Position numbers and translations under genes: made by a program. Of a stretch of 64,000 bases of DNA, positions 20,130-29,858 are shown one piece after another; position 1 is the stretch's first letter; every line of letters begins with the position of its first letter. Under the pieces are notes generated by a model that worked only from the letters and a program-made list of their open reading frames with translations, did not search any database and had not been told where the DNA came from. Source of the DNA: Rhodococcus sp. P-2 (lineage in GTDB: Bacteria; Actinomycetota; Actinomycetes; Mycobacteriales; Mycobacteriaceae); contig NZ_CP066779.1 of the NCBI RefSeq assembly GCF_016598535.1, forward strand, positions 2,728,001 to 2,792,000, in the 5' to 3' direction.

Positions 20130-20843
20130 GTGTCTTCGGGTGAATCTTCACGAACCGTCTGGCACATCGGTGTACTTGCCGTCTGCCTGGTAGCCGGTCT
20201 GATGGTCGCCACGGCGCAGAGATCCGCCGAGGAAAATCAGCTCCAGGTCACCGAAAGCACCAGGCTCTCCGATCTGGTCCGCAGCGCCCAGGCCAATGCC
20301 GAGAAAGTTTCGGCCGACCGGGACGAACTTGCCGCTCAGCTCGATTCGCTGCAGGAAGACGCCGCTCGGTCCGACGCCGGCGTGGCAGCGGCTCTCGGTG
20401 ACATCAAGAACATCTCTGCCGACGCAGGACTGACGGAGATGACCGGCCCCGGTGTCGTGGTCACCATGACGGACGCCCCGCGCAACGCCGACGGCAAGTA
20501 TCCGGTCGACGCCACCCCGGACGACCTCGTCGTGCATCAGCAGGACGTCCAGAGCGTCCTGAACGCACTGTGGGCCGGCGGGGCCGAAGCGGTGGGCATG
20601 CAGGACCAACGGATCATCAGTACGTCGGCGCCACGGTGCATCGGAAACACCCTCCTTCTTCACGGCCGTACCTACAGTCCGCCGTACGTGATGAGCGCGA
20701 TCGGCGATGTTGCGCGCCTCGAGGCGGCACTCGCTGCCGAACCGGGCATTCGGATCTACAAGCAGTACGCGACCCGCTTCGGCCTCGGGTACACGCAGGC
20801 GACGCCGTCGCAGATCACGGTCCCCGCCTATACCGGCGGATAG
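20130..20843 (+). CDS. DUF881 membrane-anchored protein (Rv0012 homologue)
   Basis: 237 aa from the GTG at 20130, supported by GGAGGAG just upstream. One N-terminal membrane anchor (about 10-28, IGVLAVCLVAGLMVATA), a coiled-coil (about 40-85), then the DUF881 fold (LTEMTGPGVVVTMTDAP ... DLVVHQQDVQSVLNALWAGGAEAV). Located outside the membrane. Resembles division-associated DUF881 proteins encoded near crgA and trpG in actinobacteria. Role not established. Confidence 0.92.
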   Translation: MSSGESSRTVWHIGVLAVCLVAGLMVATAQRSAEENQLQVTESTRLSDLVRSAQANAEKVSADRDELAAQLDSLQEDAARSDAGVAAALGDIKNISADAGLTEMTGPGVVVTMTDAPRNADGKYPVDATPDDLVVHQQDVQSVLNALWAGGAEAVGMQDQRIISTSAPRCIGNTLLLHGRTYSPPYVMSAIGDVARLEAALAAEPGIRIYKQYATRFGLGYTQATPSQITVPAYTGG

Positions 20844-20865
20844 CACGGGCGTTTACCCTGCTCTC

Positions 20866-21531
20866 ATGAGGATTCTCGTCGTCGACAACTACGACAGCTT
20901 TGTGTTCAACCTGGTGCAGTACCTCGGCCAGCTCGGAACCGAAGCCGTGGTCTGGCGCAACGACGATCCACAACTGACGGCCGACCTCGAGGGTGCAGTA
21001 GCTCAGTTCGACGGCATTCTCTTGAGCCCTGGCCCCGGAACCCCGCAGCGTGCGGGAGCGACGATGGATCTGGTGAAGGTCTGCGCCGACACCAAGACCC
21101 CGCTGCTCGGCGTCTGCCTCGGACACCAGGCGATCGGTGCGGCTTTCGGCGGAACCGTCGACCGCGCTCCCGAACTGCTCCACGGCAAGACGAGTCTGGT
21201 TCACCACAAGGACGTCGGCGTCCTGGCCGGGCTACCCGATCCGTTCACCGCTACCCGATACCACTCGCTGACGGTTCTCGAGGACACCATTCCCGAGGAA
21301 CTCGAGGTGACTGCACACACCGAGAGCGGCGTCGTGATGGCGATGCGTCACCGCGAACTGCCGATTCACGGCGTCCAATTCCACCCCGAGTCCGTACTCA
21401 CCCAGGGTGGGCACCGGATGCTCGCGAACTGGCTCGCAGTCTGCGGTGAGGCGCCTCCAGAAGGACTCGTCGCAGCCCTCGAGGCCGAGGTCGCGTCGGC
21501 GCTCGGCGGCGCATTGCCCGCAATTCTCTGA
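20866..21531 (+). CDS. trpG: Glutamine amidotransferase component (anthranilate / aminodeoxychorismate synthase)
   Basis: 221 aa class I glutamine amidotransferase. It hydrolyses glutamine to feed ammonia to the TrpE or PabB partner. Motifs: VVDNYDSFVFNL at the N-terminus, oxyanion LSPGPGTP, nucleophile Cys in GVCLGHQAIG (about residue 85), and His/Glu in VQFHPESV. Corresponds to Rv0013, annotated trpG/pabA. Whether it serves tryptophan or folate synthesis, or both, cannot be told here. The 22-bp gap from the DUF881 gene suggests co-transcription. Confidence 0.95.
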   Translation: MRILVVDNYDSFVFNLVQYLGQLGTEAVVWRNDDPQLTADLEGAVAQFDGILLSPGPGTPQRAGATMDLVKVCADTKTPLLGVCLGHQAIGAAFGGTVDRAPELLHGKTSLVHHKDVGVLAGLPDPFTATRYHSLTVLEDTIPEELEVTAHTESGVVMAMRHRELPIHGVQFHPESVLTQGGHRMLANWLAVCGEAPPEGLVAALEAEVASALGGALPAIL

Positions 21532-21543
21532 CATCTGTCCACA

Positions 21544-21581
21544 AAAAAGTGCCTCCCGGAAATCTCCGGGAGGCACTTTTT
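21544..21581. terminator. Bidirectional terminator between trpG and pknB
   Basis: Perfect 17-bp stem AAAAAGTGCCTCCCGGA (21544-21560) / TCCGGGAGGCACTTTTT (21565-21581), loop AATC. It serves trpG (+) and pknB (-). A DnaA-box-like CTGTCCACA (21535-21543) lies just before it. Confidence 0.95.
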
Positions 21582-21588
21582 CAGTTTG

Positions 21589-23514
21589 CTAGCGGCCGGG
21601 GATTCCGAGCGCTCCGACGCTGACGGTGATCACCGCGTCCTTGGAGATCTCCGATCCCGGAGGCTGCGTCTGCGAGACGATCTTGCCCACCATCTCCGGG
21701 GTGAGCGTCGTGCTCTGGTTCTGCACCAGCTGCGACGCAGTTCCCGCCCAACCGGCTGCGCGAAGCGTGCTCAACGCCTCGGACACCGTCTTGTTGGTCA
21801 GATCAGGCATCGCGACCTGGTTGCCGTTGGACACTCGCAGCGTCACGGTCGAACCCTTGGTGGCCGACGTGCCACCGGTCGGGTCGGTCGAAACGACCTG
21901 TCCCTTCGGCAGTCCCGAATCGATCTCCGTGATTTGGACGACGAACCCGGCACCTTCGATGTTGGGCCTCGCCACCTCTTCACGCTGACCGGTGACATCC
22001 GGGACACGAACCTGCTCCGGTCCGGTGCCCACGGTGATCGAGACCGCGGAATCGAGAACCACCGATACTCCGACGGCAGGATCCTGATTGACGATCTTGT
22101 CGACCTCGGCGACGGTCGATGCCGCCTTGCCGATGGTCGGATCAAGTCGGAGACCGACGGAGTTGAGCTTCTTCTCGGCGTCGTCCTGGCTCAGGCCGGT
22201 CAAGCGCGGGATCGCGACCTGCTCGGGGCCGGTGGACACGTCGATGGTGACGGTGCTGCCCTTCTCGATGCGAACCCCGGCAACCGGACGCGTCGTGATG
22301 ACGTTTCCGGCAGCGATCACCTTGTCGGTCTTCTGCTGACGCTCCACCTGGAATCCGGCGTTGGTCAGCGTCGCCTCGGCGACGTCGGCGGGCTGGTTGG
22401 TCAGGTCACCCGGAACGGTCACCATCTCGACCTTCGGCGAGTTCACCCGAATGAGGAAGAATGTCACCAGACCGATCACCAGAAGCGCCGCGATGCCCAT
22501 CAGGGCGTAGCGTCCGCCTTTCTTCTTGGCAGGCGGCTCGGCGGCGCGAGTTGTCCGCGCAGGAACCGGCTCGACCGGATCGGGAGCAGTTCGGTAATTC
22601 CCGGTGTCGGAGCCGACGGCGCCGAGGATGGTGGTGCGGTCCTCGTCGTTCATCACCATCGGCGCACTCGGACGCTGACCGCCCAGGACACGCACCAAGT
22701 CGCTGCGCATGTCGCCGGCGCTCTGGTAGCGGTTGGCCGGGTTCTTGCTCATCGCCTTGAGAATGATCGAATCCAGCTCGCGCGGAATGTCGGGATTGAT
22801 CTCCGACGGCGTCTGCGGATCTTCACGAACGTGCTGGTACGCCACGGCGACCGGTGAATCACCCTTGAACGGCGGCTCGCCCGTCAGAATCTCGAACAGC
22901 ACACAACCGAGCGAGTAGACGTCCGAACGTGCGTCCACCTGCTCACCTCGCGCCTGCTCCGGCGACAGGTACTGAGCGGTGCCGATCACGGCGGCCGTCT
23001 GCGTCATCGGGCTCGACGCGTCGGAGATCGCGCGGGCGATGCCGAAGTCCATCACCTTCACGGCGCCGGCACGGTTGATCATGATGTTGGCGGGCTTGAC
23101 GTCGCGGTGCACGATGCCGTTGCGGTGGCTGAAGTCCAAAGCGGCACAGACGTCCGCGATCACTTCCATCGCCTTGCGCGGCGCCATCGGCCCGGTGCTG
23201 CGCACGATGTCACGCAACGTGTCGCCGTCGACGTACTCCATGACGATGTACGGCAGCGGCCCGGCGTCGGTCTCGGCTTCACCGGTGTCGTAGACGGCCA
23301 CGATCGCCGGATGGTTCAGCGCGGCAGCGTTCTGCGCCTCACGACGGAACCGCAAGTAGAACGTGGGGTCGCGCGCGAGGTCTGCACGCAGCACCTTGAT
23401 CGCGACGTCGCGGCTGAGTCGGAGGTCGCGCGCCAGGTGAACCTCGGACATTCCGCCGAAGCCGAGAATCTCACCCAGCTCGTAGCGGGAGGAGAGATTG
23501 CGGGGTGTCGTCAT
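21589..23514 (-). CDS. pknB: Serine/threonine protein kinase PknB with PASTA domains
   Basis: 641 aa. N-terminal Hanks-type kinase: P-loop [12 protein letters not shown], catalytic Lys in VAIKVLR (Lys40), [12 protein letters not shown], and activation-loop threonines in [14 protein letters not shown] juxtamembrane linker and one membrane helix (about 335-355, [19 protein letters not shown]) lead to four extracellular PASTA repeats that bind muropeptides. Essential in mycobacteria for polar growth and cell-wall regulation. Its start overlaps the pknA stop by 4 bp, so the two are coupled. Last gene of the operon. Confidence 0.98.
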   Translation of the reverse strand: MTTPRNLSSRYELGEILGFGGMSEVHLARDLRLSRDVAIKVLRADLARDPTFYLRFRREAQNAAALNHPAIVAVYDTGEAETDAGPLPYIVMEYVDGDTLRDIVRSTGPMAPRKAMEVIADVCAALDFSHRNGIVHRDVKPANIMINRAGAVKVMDFGIARAISDASSPMTQTAAVIGTAQYLSPEQARGEQVDARSDVYSLGCVLFEILTGEPPFKGDSPVAVAYQHVREDPQTPSEINPDIPRELDSIILKAMSKNPANRYQSAGDMRSDLVRVLGGQRPSAPMVMNDEDRTTILGAVGSDTGNYRTAPDPVEPVPARTTRAAEPPAKKKGGRYALMGIAALLVIGLVTFFLIRVNSPKVEMVTVPGDLTNQPADVAEATLTNAGFQVERQQKTDKVIAAGNVITTRPVAGVRIEKGSTVTIDVSTGPEQVAIPRLTGLSQDDAEKKLNSVGLRLDPTIGKAASTVAEVDKIVNQDPAVGVSVVLDSAVSITVGTGPEQVRVPDVTGQREEVARPNIEGAGFVVQITEIDSGLPKGQVVSTDPTGGTSATKGSTVTLRVSNGNQVAMPDLTNKTVSEALSTLRAAGWAGTASQLVQNQSTTLTPEMVGKIVSQTQPPGSEISKDAVITVSVGALGIPGR

Positions 23515-24869
23515 TGGTCTTGTCCTAGCGGTTCTTCAGCGTCTCCGGGATCCGCCAACGGCTCAGTGGTCGTTGTGGTCGTCGTTGTCGTCGTGGTGGT
23601 GGTTGTGGTCGTCGGAGTTGTTGTTGTCGTGGTCGGCGTTGTCGTGGTGGTTGTCGGCTCGGTCGTGGTTGTCGTCGGCCGAGTCGTCGTTGTTGTCGGC
23701 TCGGTGGTCGTCGTCGTCGGCCGAGTTGTCGTCGTGGTGGGCTTGGTCGTCGTGGTGGTCGGCAACGTCGTGGACGTGACGACGGGCGGCGTCGGGTCGC
23801 TCGGACCGTCGGTCGCGATCCAGACTCCGCCGATGATCAACGCCAACAAGATCAATCCGCCGCCGGCCCATGCCACGGCCTTCTGCCCACTGGTCATTCC
23901 GCCGGCTGCCGCGTCGTCCGCTGCAGCTGCGCCCGTCACCGGGCCCGCGTACGTCGGCGGCATGACCTGCGTGGCACCCGTTGCCGGCAACGCGCTCGCG
24001 GCACCGGTGGCGAGCAGACCGGGCGGCGGTGGACGCCTCCCTGCCCGAACGGCTGCAACGGCGTCGGCGAACTCACCGCCACTGGCGTAGCGGCCGGCCG
24101 GATCCTTGGTCAACGTGATGTCGATGAGCTCGCGGATGTTCGGCGGCAGGTCGGCCGGCATCGGTGCCGGGGTTTCCTGCACGTGCTTCATCGCGACGGT
24201 CAGCGCGCCGTCACCGGTGAACGGGCGTCGACCCGAAAGTGCTTCGTATCCGACGATTCCCAACGAGTACACGTCGCTCGCCGCGGTCGCGTCCTGACCG
24301 AGGGCCTGCTCGGGCGCGATGTACTGGGCGGTGCCCATCACCATTCCCGTACGCGTGACAGGAGAGTTCTCGACGGCCTTGGCGATGCCGAAGTCCGTGA
24401 TCTTCACCTGGCCCGTCGGCGTGATGAGGATGTTGCCCGGCTTCACGTCGCGGTGCACGACACCGGCGTCGTGTGCGACCTGCAGAGCGCGGCCGGTCTG
24501 CTCGAGCATGTCGAGGGCATGCGGAACCGCCAGGCGGCCGACGCGTGCCAGGACGGCGTTGAGCGGTTCACCGTTGACGAGTTCCATCACCAGGTACGCC
24601 GTGGAATCGCCCGAGCTGTCGCGGGTCTCGCCGTAGTCGTAGATTCCGGCGATACCGGGGTGGTTGAGCTGCGCGGTGGTGCGGGCCTCGAAGCGGAAGC
24701 GCTCCAAGAACTCCGGATCGGAAGAGAACTCGGACTTGAGTACCTTGACGGCGACGCGACGGTTGAGGCGGGAGTCGGTGGCTTCCCACACCTGACCCAT
24801 CCCACCGGTGGCGATGAGACGGATCAATCGGTAACGATCGGCGATCAAAGCGCCGTTGTTCAACGCCAC
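23511..24869 (-). CDS. pknA: Serine/threonine protein kinase PknA with Thr-rich tail
   Basis: 452 aa, GTG start three bases after the pbpA stop. Kinase domain: [55 protein letters not shown] Pro/Ala linker, one membrane helix (about 338-356, [19 protein letters not shown]) and an extracellular tail of about 80 residues follow. The tail is mainly (TTTTT+KP/RP/EP) repeats and ends in an acidic segment. Thr/Pro tracts of this kind are likely to be O-mannosylated and span the wall. Phosphorylates division and growth proteins (Wag31, FtsZ in mycobacteria). Confidence 0.97.
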   Translation of the reverse strand: MALNNGALIADRYRLIRLIATGGMGQVWEATDSRLNRRVAVKVLKSEFSSDPEFLERFRFEARTTAQLNHPGIAGIYDYGETRDSSGDSTAYLVMELVNGEPLNAVLARVGRLAVPHALDMLEQTGRALQVAHDAGVVHRDVKPGNILITPTGQVKITDFGIAKAVENSPVTRTGMVMGTAQYIAPEQALGQDATAASDVYSLGIVGYEALSGRRPFTGDGALTVAMKHVQETPAPMPADLPPNIRELIDITLTKDPAGRYASGGEFADAVAAVRAGRRPPPPGLLATGAASALPATGATQVMPPTYAGPVTGAAAADDAAAGGMTSGQKAVAWAGGGLILLALIIGGVWIATDGPSDPTPPVVTSTTLPTTTTTKPTTTTTRPTTTTTEPTTTTTRPTTTTTEPTTTTTTPTTTTTTPTTTTTTTTTTTTTTTTEPLADPGDAEEPLGQDQ

Positions 24870-24872
24870 GGT

Positions 24873-26339
24873 TCAGCCCCCTTGGATTCCGGCTGCGATG
24901 ACTGCACGACCGATCGGCGCAGCAACCGAGCCACCGGTAGCGGCAAGTCCGCGGTCACCACCGTTCTCGACGATGACGGCCACGGCGACCGTCGGATTCT
25001 GCGCCGGTGCAAAAGCGATGTACCAGGCGTGCGGCGGAGTTTCCCGCGGGTTCACGCCGTGCTCGGCGGTACCGGTCTTGGACGCGATCTGAACCCCGGG
25101 GATCTTGCCGTCGCCGCCGGTGAAGTTCTCCGAGCCGATCATCAGATCGGTCAACGTTGCGGCCACTGCTGGCGAGATGGCCTGACCCATCGACACCGGT
25201 GACGGCGTACTGAGGTCGGTCAGATCGGGTGCCTGCAGCTGGGAGATCAGGTTGGGCTGCATCCGCACACCACCGTTGGCGACGGTCGCGGCGATCACTG
25301 CGTTCTCGAGCGGGGTCACCGCGACGTCGCGCTGGCCGATGCTGGTCTGACCGAGAGCCGCGTCGTCGGAGATGTCGCCGACAGTGCTGTCAGCAACCGG
25401 CAGCGGGATCGCGGGAGTGTTGGGTCCGATGCCGAAGGCGCTGGCCTCGTCCTTGATGGCATCGGCGCCGTCCTTGATGCCCAGTTCGACGAACGCCGTG
25501 TTGCACGAGCGCGCAAACGCGTCGCGCAACGACGCCGTCGGGTTGGGGCCACAGGTGCTGCCGTTGTAGTTCTCGAGGGTCGTGCTGGTGCCGGGCAGCG
25601 TGATCTGCGGAGCCGCGGTCAGCTGGTCGTCCGGCGTCGCACCGTTGCCCAGAGCTGCGGCAGTGGTGAGCACCTTGAACGTCGAGCCGGGCGGGTAGGT
25701 CTGCGAGATCGCGCGGTTGACCAGCGGATCGTTGGGATCGGCATTGAGCTCGTCCCACGCCTTGGTGGTTTCGGCGCCGTCGTGGCTGGCAAGCAGGTTC
25801 GGGTCGTAGCTCGGGGTGCTGACCATCGTCAGGATGCGTCCGGTGCTCGGCTCGATGGCGACGACGGAACCGGTGTAGCCCTTGCTGGTCAGCTGGTCGT
25901 AAGCCACTTGCTGCATCGCCGGATTGAGCGTCGTGACGACGTTGCCGCCGCGCGGATCGCGTCCGGACACCAGGTCGAAGAAGCGCTGACTGAACAACCG
26001 GTTGTCCGAGCCGTTCAGAATCGGATCCTCGGTGCGCTCGAGGCCGGCGCTGCCGTACTGCATCGAGTAGAAGCCCGTGACCGGTGCGTAAGGGTACGGA
26101 TTCGGATACTCGCGCAAGTACTTGTACCGGTCGTCGGTGGCGCGTGAGGCGGCAAGCACCTGACCGGAAGCCGAGATCTGACCTCGCTGGCGTGAGTACT
26201 CGTCGAGCAGCACCCGCGAGTTGCGCGGGTCGGCTCGCAGGTCGTCAGCTTTGATGACCTGTACGTACGTGGCGTTGGCGAGGAGCGCGACGACCATCAC
26301 CATGACGGCCATCGCGACGCGGCGCAGTGGAGTGTTCAT
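24873..26339 (-). CDS. pbpA: Penicillin-binding protein A (class B transpeptidase)
   Basis: 488 aa. N-terminal membrane anchor (about 8-27), dimerisation region, then transpeptidase with SxxK in PPGSTFKVL (about residue 222), SxN in [12 protein letters not shown] and KTG in SKTGTAEHG. It crosslinks peptidoglycan at the septum or sidewall with RodA. The ATGA overlap with rodA shows tight coupling. In mycobacteria PbpA is a PknB substrate. Confidence 0.97.
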   Translation of the reverse strand: MNTPLRRVAMAVMVMVVALLANATYVQVIKADDLRADPRNSRVLLDEYSRQRGQISASGQVLAASRATDDRYKYLREYPNPYPYAPVTGFYSMQYGSAGLERTEDPILNGSDNRLFSQRFFDLVSGRDPRGGNVVTTLNPAMQQVAYDQLTSKGYTGSVVAIEPSTGRILTMVSTPSYDPNLLASHDGAETTKAWDELNADPNDPLVNRAISQTYPPGSTFKVLTTAAALGNGATPDDQLTAAPQITLPGTSTTLENYNGSTCGPNPTASLRDAFARSCNTAFVELGIKDGADAIKDEASAFGIGPNTPAIPLPVADSTVGDISDDAALGQTSIGQRDVAVTPLENAVIAATVANGGVRMQPNLISQLQAPDLTDLSTPSPVSMGQAISPAVAATLTDLMIGSENFTGGDGKIPGVQIASKTGTAEHGVNPRETPPHAWYIAFAPAQNPTVAVAVIVENGGDRGLAATGGSVAAPIGRAVIAAGIQGG

Positions 26340-27787
26340 ACGCGCGGCATCATCTCGGTATTGGCGTCAGCGATTGGGGGCGGACCTTTCTTCTTCGTCA
26401 CTACCGGCGCACGAGCCGCGTCCGAGATCCGGACGAGGATGCCCAGCAGTAGGTAGTTCGCGAGCAGCGACGAGCCGCCGTACGACATGAACGGTGTTGT
26501 CAGACCCGTCAGCGGGATCAACTTGGTGACGCCGCCGACGACGACAAAAATCTGGATCGCGATGGTGAACGACAGACCGGCGGCGAGCAGTTTGCCGAAG
26601 CTGTCGCGCACTGCCAACGCCGTACGCAGGCCGCGCACGATGAGAAGCAGGAACAGCATCAGCACAGCTGCCAGGCCGATCAGGCCGAGCTCTTCGCCGA
26701 TGGTCGCGATGATGAAGTCCGTCTTCGCGAACGGCACCTGGTTGGGCCGGCCACTGCCCAGACCTGTTCCGGCGATACCACCGGTGGCCAGGCCGAACAG
26801 CGATTGCGAGATCTGATACCCGGTGTTGGCGTAATCGCCGAGCGGGTCCAGCCAGGTGTCGACGCGCACGCGTACGTGGCCGAACATCTTGTAGGCGAAG
26901 AAGAATCCGATGGCGAGCAGTCCGCCGCCGATCACCAGCCAGCCCACACGTTCGGTCGCGATGTAGAGCATCACCAGCACGGTGCTGAAGAGCAGCAACG
27001 ACGTGCCGAGGTCGGTTTCGAAGACGAGCACGCCCACCGAGACGATCCAGGCGAGCAGGATCGGACCGAGGTCGCGGGCACGCGGAAAGTCCATGCCCAG
27101 GAAGTGTTTGCCGGCCGAGGTGAACAGGTCGCGCTTGGCGACGAGTACCGACGCGAAGAAGATGATGAGCAGGATCTTCGCGAACTCGCCTGGCTGAATG
27201 CTGAATCCGGGCAGGCGAATCCAGATTTTTGCGCCGTTCACGCTCGAGAACTTCGCCGGCAGGATCGCGGGAATCGCCAGGAACACCAGACCTGCGAGGC
27301 CGAGCGTGTAGCTGAACCGCGCCATCAGGCGGTAGTCCTTCAAGAACACGAGCAGCAGCACGAAACCGGTGATCGCCAATGCAGTCCACATGACCTGCTG
27401 GTTCGCATCCGGAGACGGTGCCTCGACGCCGTTGTAGAGCGCTGTCTGTTCGTCGGCGAGGTCGAGTCGGTGGATGAGCACCAACCCCAGGCCGTTGAGC
27501 AGGGCGACGATCGGCAGCAGCAGCGGATCGGCGTACGGCGCATACCGTCGAATTGCCAAGTGCGCGATCAGGAACAGGCCCGTGTACGCGAGCGCGTACT
27601 TGGCGAGGTCCAGCGTGATCTTCTGTTCCTGGCTCGCCTCGACGAGCAGAAGCGAGACCGTCGTGATGATGACGGCAAAGCCCAGGAGCAGTAGCTCCAT
27701 GTTTCGACGGGTCGACTGGACCGGCGCCGGGGCAAAACCTCCGGGCGGACTCGGAAAAGCCGTCCCCGCAGCTGCGTTGGACGACAT
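26336..27787 (-). CDS. rodA: RodA/FtsW-type SEDS peptidoglycan polymerase
   Basis: 483 aa from the ATG at 27787, which overlaps the pstP stop by one base (TGATG); the open frame further upstream lies inside pstP and is not real. About ten to twelve membrane helices. SEDS motifs: [23 protein letters not shown] stretch (here [20 protein letters not shown]), DLGTSLLLF with the catalytic Asp, [17 protein letters not shown], and [14 protein letters not shown]. Polymerises glycan strands with PbpA. Confidence 0.97.
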   Translation of the reverse strand: MSSNAAAGTAFPSPPGGFAPAPVQSTRRNMELLLLGFAVIITTVSLLLVEASQEQKITLDLAKYALAYTGLFLIAHLAIRRYAPYADPLLLPIVALLNGLGLVLIHRLDLADEQTALYNGVEAPSPDANQQVMWTALAITGFVLLLVFLKDYRLMARFSYTLGLAGLVFLAIPAILPAKFSSVNGAKIWIRLPGFSIQPGEFAKILLIIFFASVLVAKRDLFTSAGKHFLGMDFPRARDLGPILLAWIVSVGVLVFETDLGTSLLLFSTVLVMLYIATERVGWLVIGGGLLAIGFFFAYKMFGHVRVRVDTWLDPLGDYANTGYQISQSLFGLATGGIAGTGLGSGRPNQVPFAKTDFIIATIGEELGLIGLAAVLMLFLLLIVRGLRTALAVRDSFGKLLAAGLSFTIAIQIFVVVGGVTKLIPLTGLTTPFMSYGGSSLLANYLLLGILVRISDAARAPVVTKKKGPPPIADANTEMMPRV

Positions 27788-29211
27788 CAGTTGACCGTCC
27801 TGCAAGTCTGACCGGGAATGTCGGTCGGCGTAGGCGTAGTCGTGGGTGCTGCCGTCGTCGGCGTGGCCGGCTCCGCGGGCGGTACGGGGGGCGGCGTGGT
27901 CTCCGGTGCCGGCGGGGGTGTGGGCGCGGCCGTCGTTGTCGGAACCGGCTCGCAACGAGGCAGCAGATCGCCGCCGATGAGACGGATCATCTGGCTCTGC
28001 GCATCCTCACGCTTGCCCGACGGCAGCCCGGCGCGCACCTGCTCCTGCGCTGACGGCTGCAGATCGGTGACCTCGAGGATGTTGCAGTCGCTGGGAATCG
28101 CGTCGGGGGAGACGAGGGTCAGGACGTCGTCGTCGCCGACGCAACCCACCAGATCCGCGTCTTGCAGTGAGTAACCGAGCACCGAACCGGGGATTCCGCG
28201 CAGCACCGTCACGCGGCCGTTGTCTTCGCCGACGTAGTAGTTGTTGCGGATGACGGCGCGGCCGATCACGGCGCCGACGCCGACCAGTGCGATCAGCACC
28301 ACGGCGAGGACCACCCACCACAACCGGTTCCGCTTCTTCTTCGGTTCCGGTTCGGGTTGGGAGACAACTCGCTTGGGCGTCGCGCGCGGCGGACGCATGG
28401 CAGCGGCGCGGCCGGCCGCGGTGTTGGGGGGAGGGGCGTCCTCTTCCTCTTCCGTCGACGCGGCGCCCGCGACGATGGGATGAGACTGGCCGTAATCGAG
28501 GTCGATGACATCGGCGACGACGACGGTGACGTTGTCGGGACCGCCGCTGCGCAGCGCCAATTCGATGAGACGGTCGGCGCACTGCTCCTGCGAGCCCTCG
28601 CGCATCGTGTTCTCGATGGTCTCGTCGCTGACCACGTCGGAGAGGCCGTCGGAGCAGAGCAGATAACGATCGCCAGCACGGGCTTCGCGCACGGTGAGCG
28701 TCGGCTCGATCTCGTTGCCGGTCAACGCCCGCATGATCAGGGATCGCTGCGGGTGAGTGTGTGCTTGCTCGGCGGTGATCCTGCCCTCGTCGACCAACGA
28801 CTGAACGAACGTGTCGTCGCGGGTGATCTGCGTCAGGTGATCGTCACGCAGCAGGTAGGCGCGCGAGTCGCCGATGTGCACGAGGCCGAGCTTGCTGCCG
28901 GAGAAGAGGATCGCGGTGAGCGTGGTGCCCATGCCGTCGAGTTCGGGTTCTTCCTCGACGTGATCGGCGATGGAATCGTTGCCCTCGCGGGTGGCTGCCT
29001 CGAGCTTGCCGAGCAGATCCTCGCCGGGCTCGTCGTCGTCGAGATGCGCCAGGGCGGCAATCATCAACTGCGACGCGACCTCACCGGCCGCGTGTCCGCC
29101 CATGCCGTCGGCCAAGGCCAACAGGCGTGCACCGGCGTAGACGGAATCTTCGTTGTTGGAGCGCACGAGACCGCGGTCGCTGCGCGCCGCGTAGCGGAGA
29201 ACAAGGGTCAC
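27787..29211 (-). CDS. pstP: PP2C-type Ser/Thr phosphatase PstP
   Basis: 474 aa, GTG start overlapping the fhaB stop (GTGA). The N-terminal PP2C domain has the metal-binding motifs [36 protein letters not shown] and [10 protein letters not shown]. It dephosphorylates PknA, PknB and their substrates. A basic linker, one membrane helix (about 297-318, [21 protein letters not shown]), and an extracellular domain of about 150 residues with a Pro/Thr-rich end follow. The sole PP2C of this cluster, as in M. tuberculosis. Confidence 0.97.
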   Translation of the reverse strand: MTLVLRYAARSDRGLVRSNNEDSVYAGARLLALADGMGGHAAGEVASQLMIAALAHLDDDEPGEDLLGKLEAATREGNDSIADHVEEEPELDGMGTTLTAILFSGSKLGLVHIGDSRAYLLRDDHLTQITRDDTFVQSLVDEGRITAEQAHTHPQRSLIMRALTGNEIEPTLTVREARAGDRYLLCSDGLSDVVSDETIENTMREGSQEQCADRLIELALRSGGPDNVTVVVADVIDLDYGQSHPIVAGAASTEEEEDAPPPNTAAGRAAAMRPPRATPKRVVSQPEPEPKKKRNRLWWVVLAVVLIALVGVGAVIGRAVIRNNYYVGEDNGRVTVLRGIPGSVLGYSLQDADLVGCVGDDDVLTLVSPDAIPSDCNILEVTDLQPSAQEQVRAGLPSGKREDAQSQMIRLIGGDLLPRCEPVPTTTAAPTPPPAPETTPPPVPPAEPATPTTAAPTTTPTPTDIPGQTCRTVN

Positions 29212-29672
29212 GGGCGTAGCTCGATTACCGTCTTGCCGACGCGAACCGGAGTGCCCAGCGGCACACGCACCGCAGTGGTGACCTTGGCGCGGTCCAGATA
29301 GGTGCCGTTGGTCGAACCGAGATCCTCGACGTACCAGTCAGCTCCGCGCTGCGAGAGCCGCGCATGGCGCGTCGACGCGTAATCGTCGGTGAGAACGAGC
29401 GTCGAATCGTCGGCGCGGCCGATCATGACGGGCTGAGAACCGAGGGTGATGCGGGTGCCGGCGAGGGCGCCCTGCGTGACCACCAGGTACCGAGGCACCT
29501 TCGCCTTGCCCAGTGAGGGCAGGACCTTTCCGGCGCGGGTGTACCGCGGCGGAACCCTGACCCCGGAGCCGGCATAGATGTCGGAGCGGAGAGTGCGGAG
29601 GACTGCCCAGACGAACAGCCACAGTAGGAGCAGGAAGCCCGCCCGTGTGAGTTGCAGAATCAGGCCCTGCAC
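29208..29672 (-). CDS. fhaB: FHA-domain protein FhaB (FipA)
   Basis: 154 aa from the GTG at 29672, chosen for the strong SD AGAAGGAGG and because mycobacterial FhaB begins with the same QGLILQLTRAGFLLLLW anchor; an upstream in-frame start at 29744 adds an atypical basic tail. One N-terminal membrane helix (about 9-25), linker, then an FHA domain with IGRADDSTLVL, STRHARLS and DLGSTNGTYL. It binds phosphothreonine on PknA/PknB clients, including the division protein FtsZ/FtsQ network in mycobacteria. Confidence 0.96.
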   Translation of the reverse strand: MQGLILQLTRAGFLLLLWLFVWAVLRTLRSDIYAGSGVRVPPRYTRAGKVLPSLGKAKVPRYLVVTQGALAGTRITLGSQPVMIGRADDSTLVLTDDYASTRHARLSQRGADWYVEDLGSTNGTYLDRAKVTTAVRVPLGTPVRVGKTVIELRP

Positions 29673-29693
29673 GGCTGTCCACCTCCTTCTATG

Positions 29694-29723
29694 GCTCGAG
29701 CCCCGCCGCAGCGGGGTTCGAGC
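29694..29723 (-). promoter_or_regulatory. Stem-loop between fhaA and fhaB
   Basis: Arms GCTCGAGCCCCGC (29694-29706) and GCGGGGTTCGAGC (29711-29723) pair over 13 bp with one G-U, loop of 4. It lies just before the fhaB SD on the transcript. No U-run, so attenuation or processing is more likely than full termination. Confidence 0.5.
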
Positions 29724-29858
29724 ATTGTCGACTGGCAGCATCATAGGGGGCTCTGGGCCCCGAAGATCACGATACTGACAGCCGCGTGACGGCGGCGCGC
29801 CGACGGACCGCCGAATGTTCGATTGTTATCGGAAAAATCCTGGCGTCCGTTTCTCAGC

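Noticed and set aside
23540..23780. Tandem GTCGTNGTN repeats as a possible VNTR or origin iterons
   Set aside because: They encode the PknA Thr-Pro tail in frame; repeat length variation is possible but they are coding.
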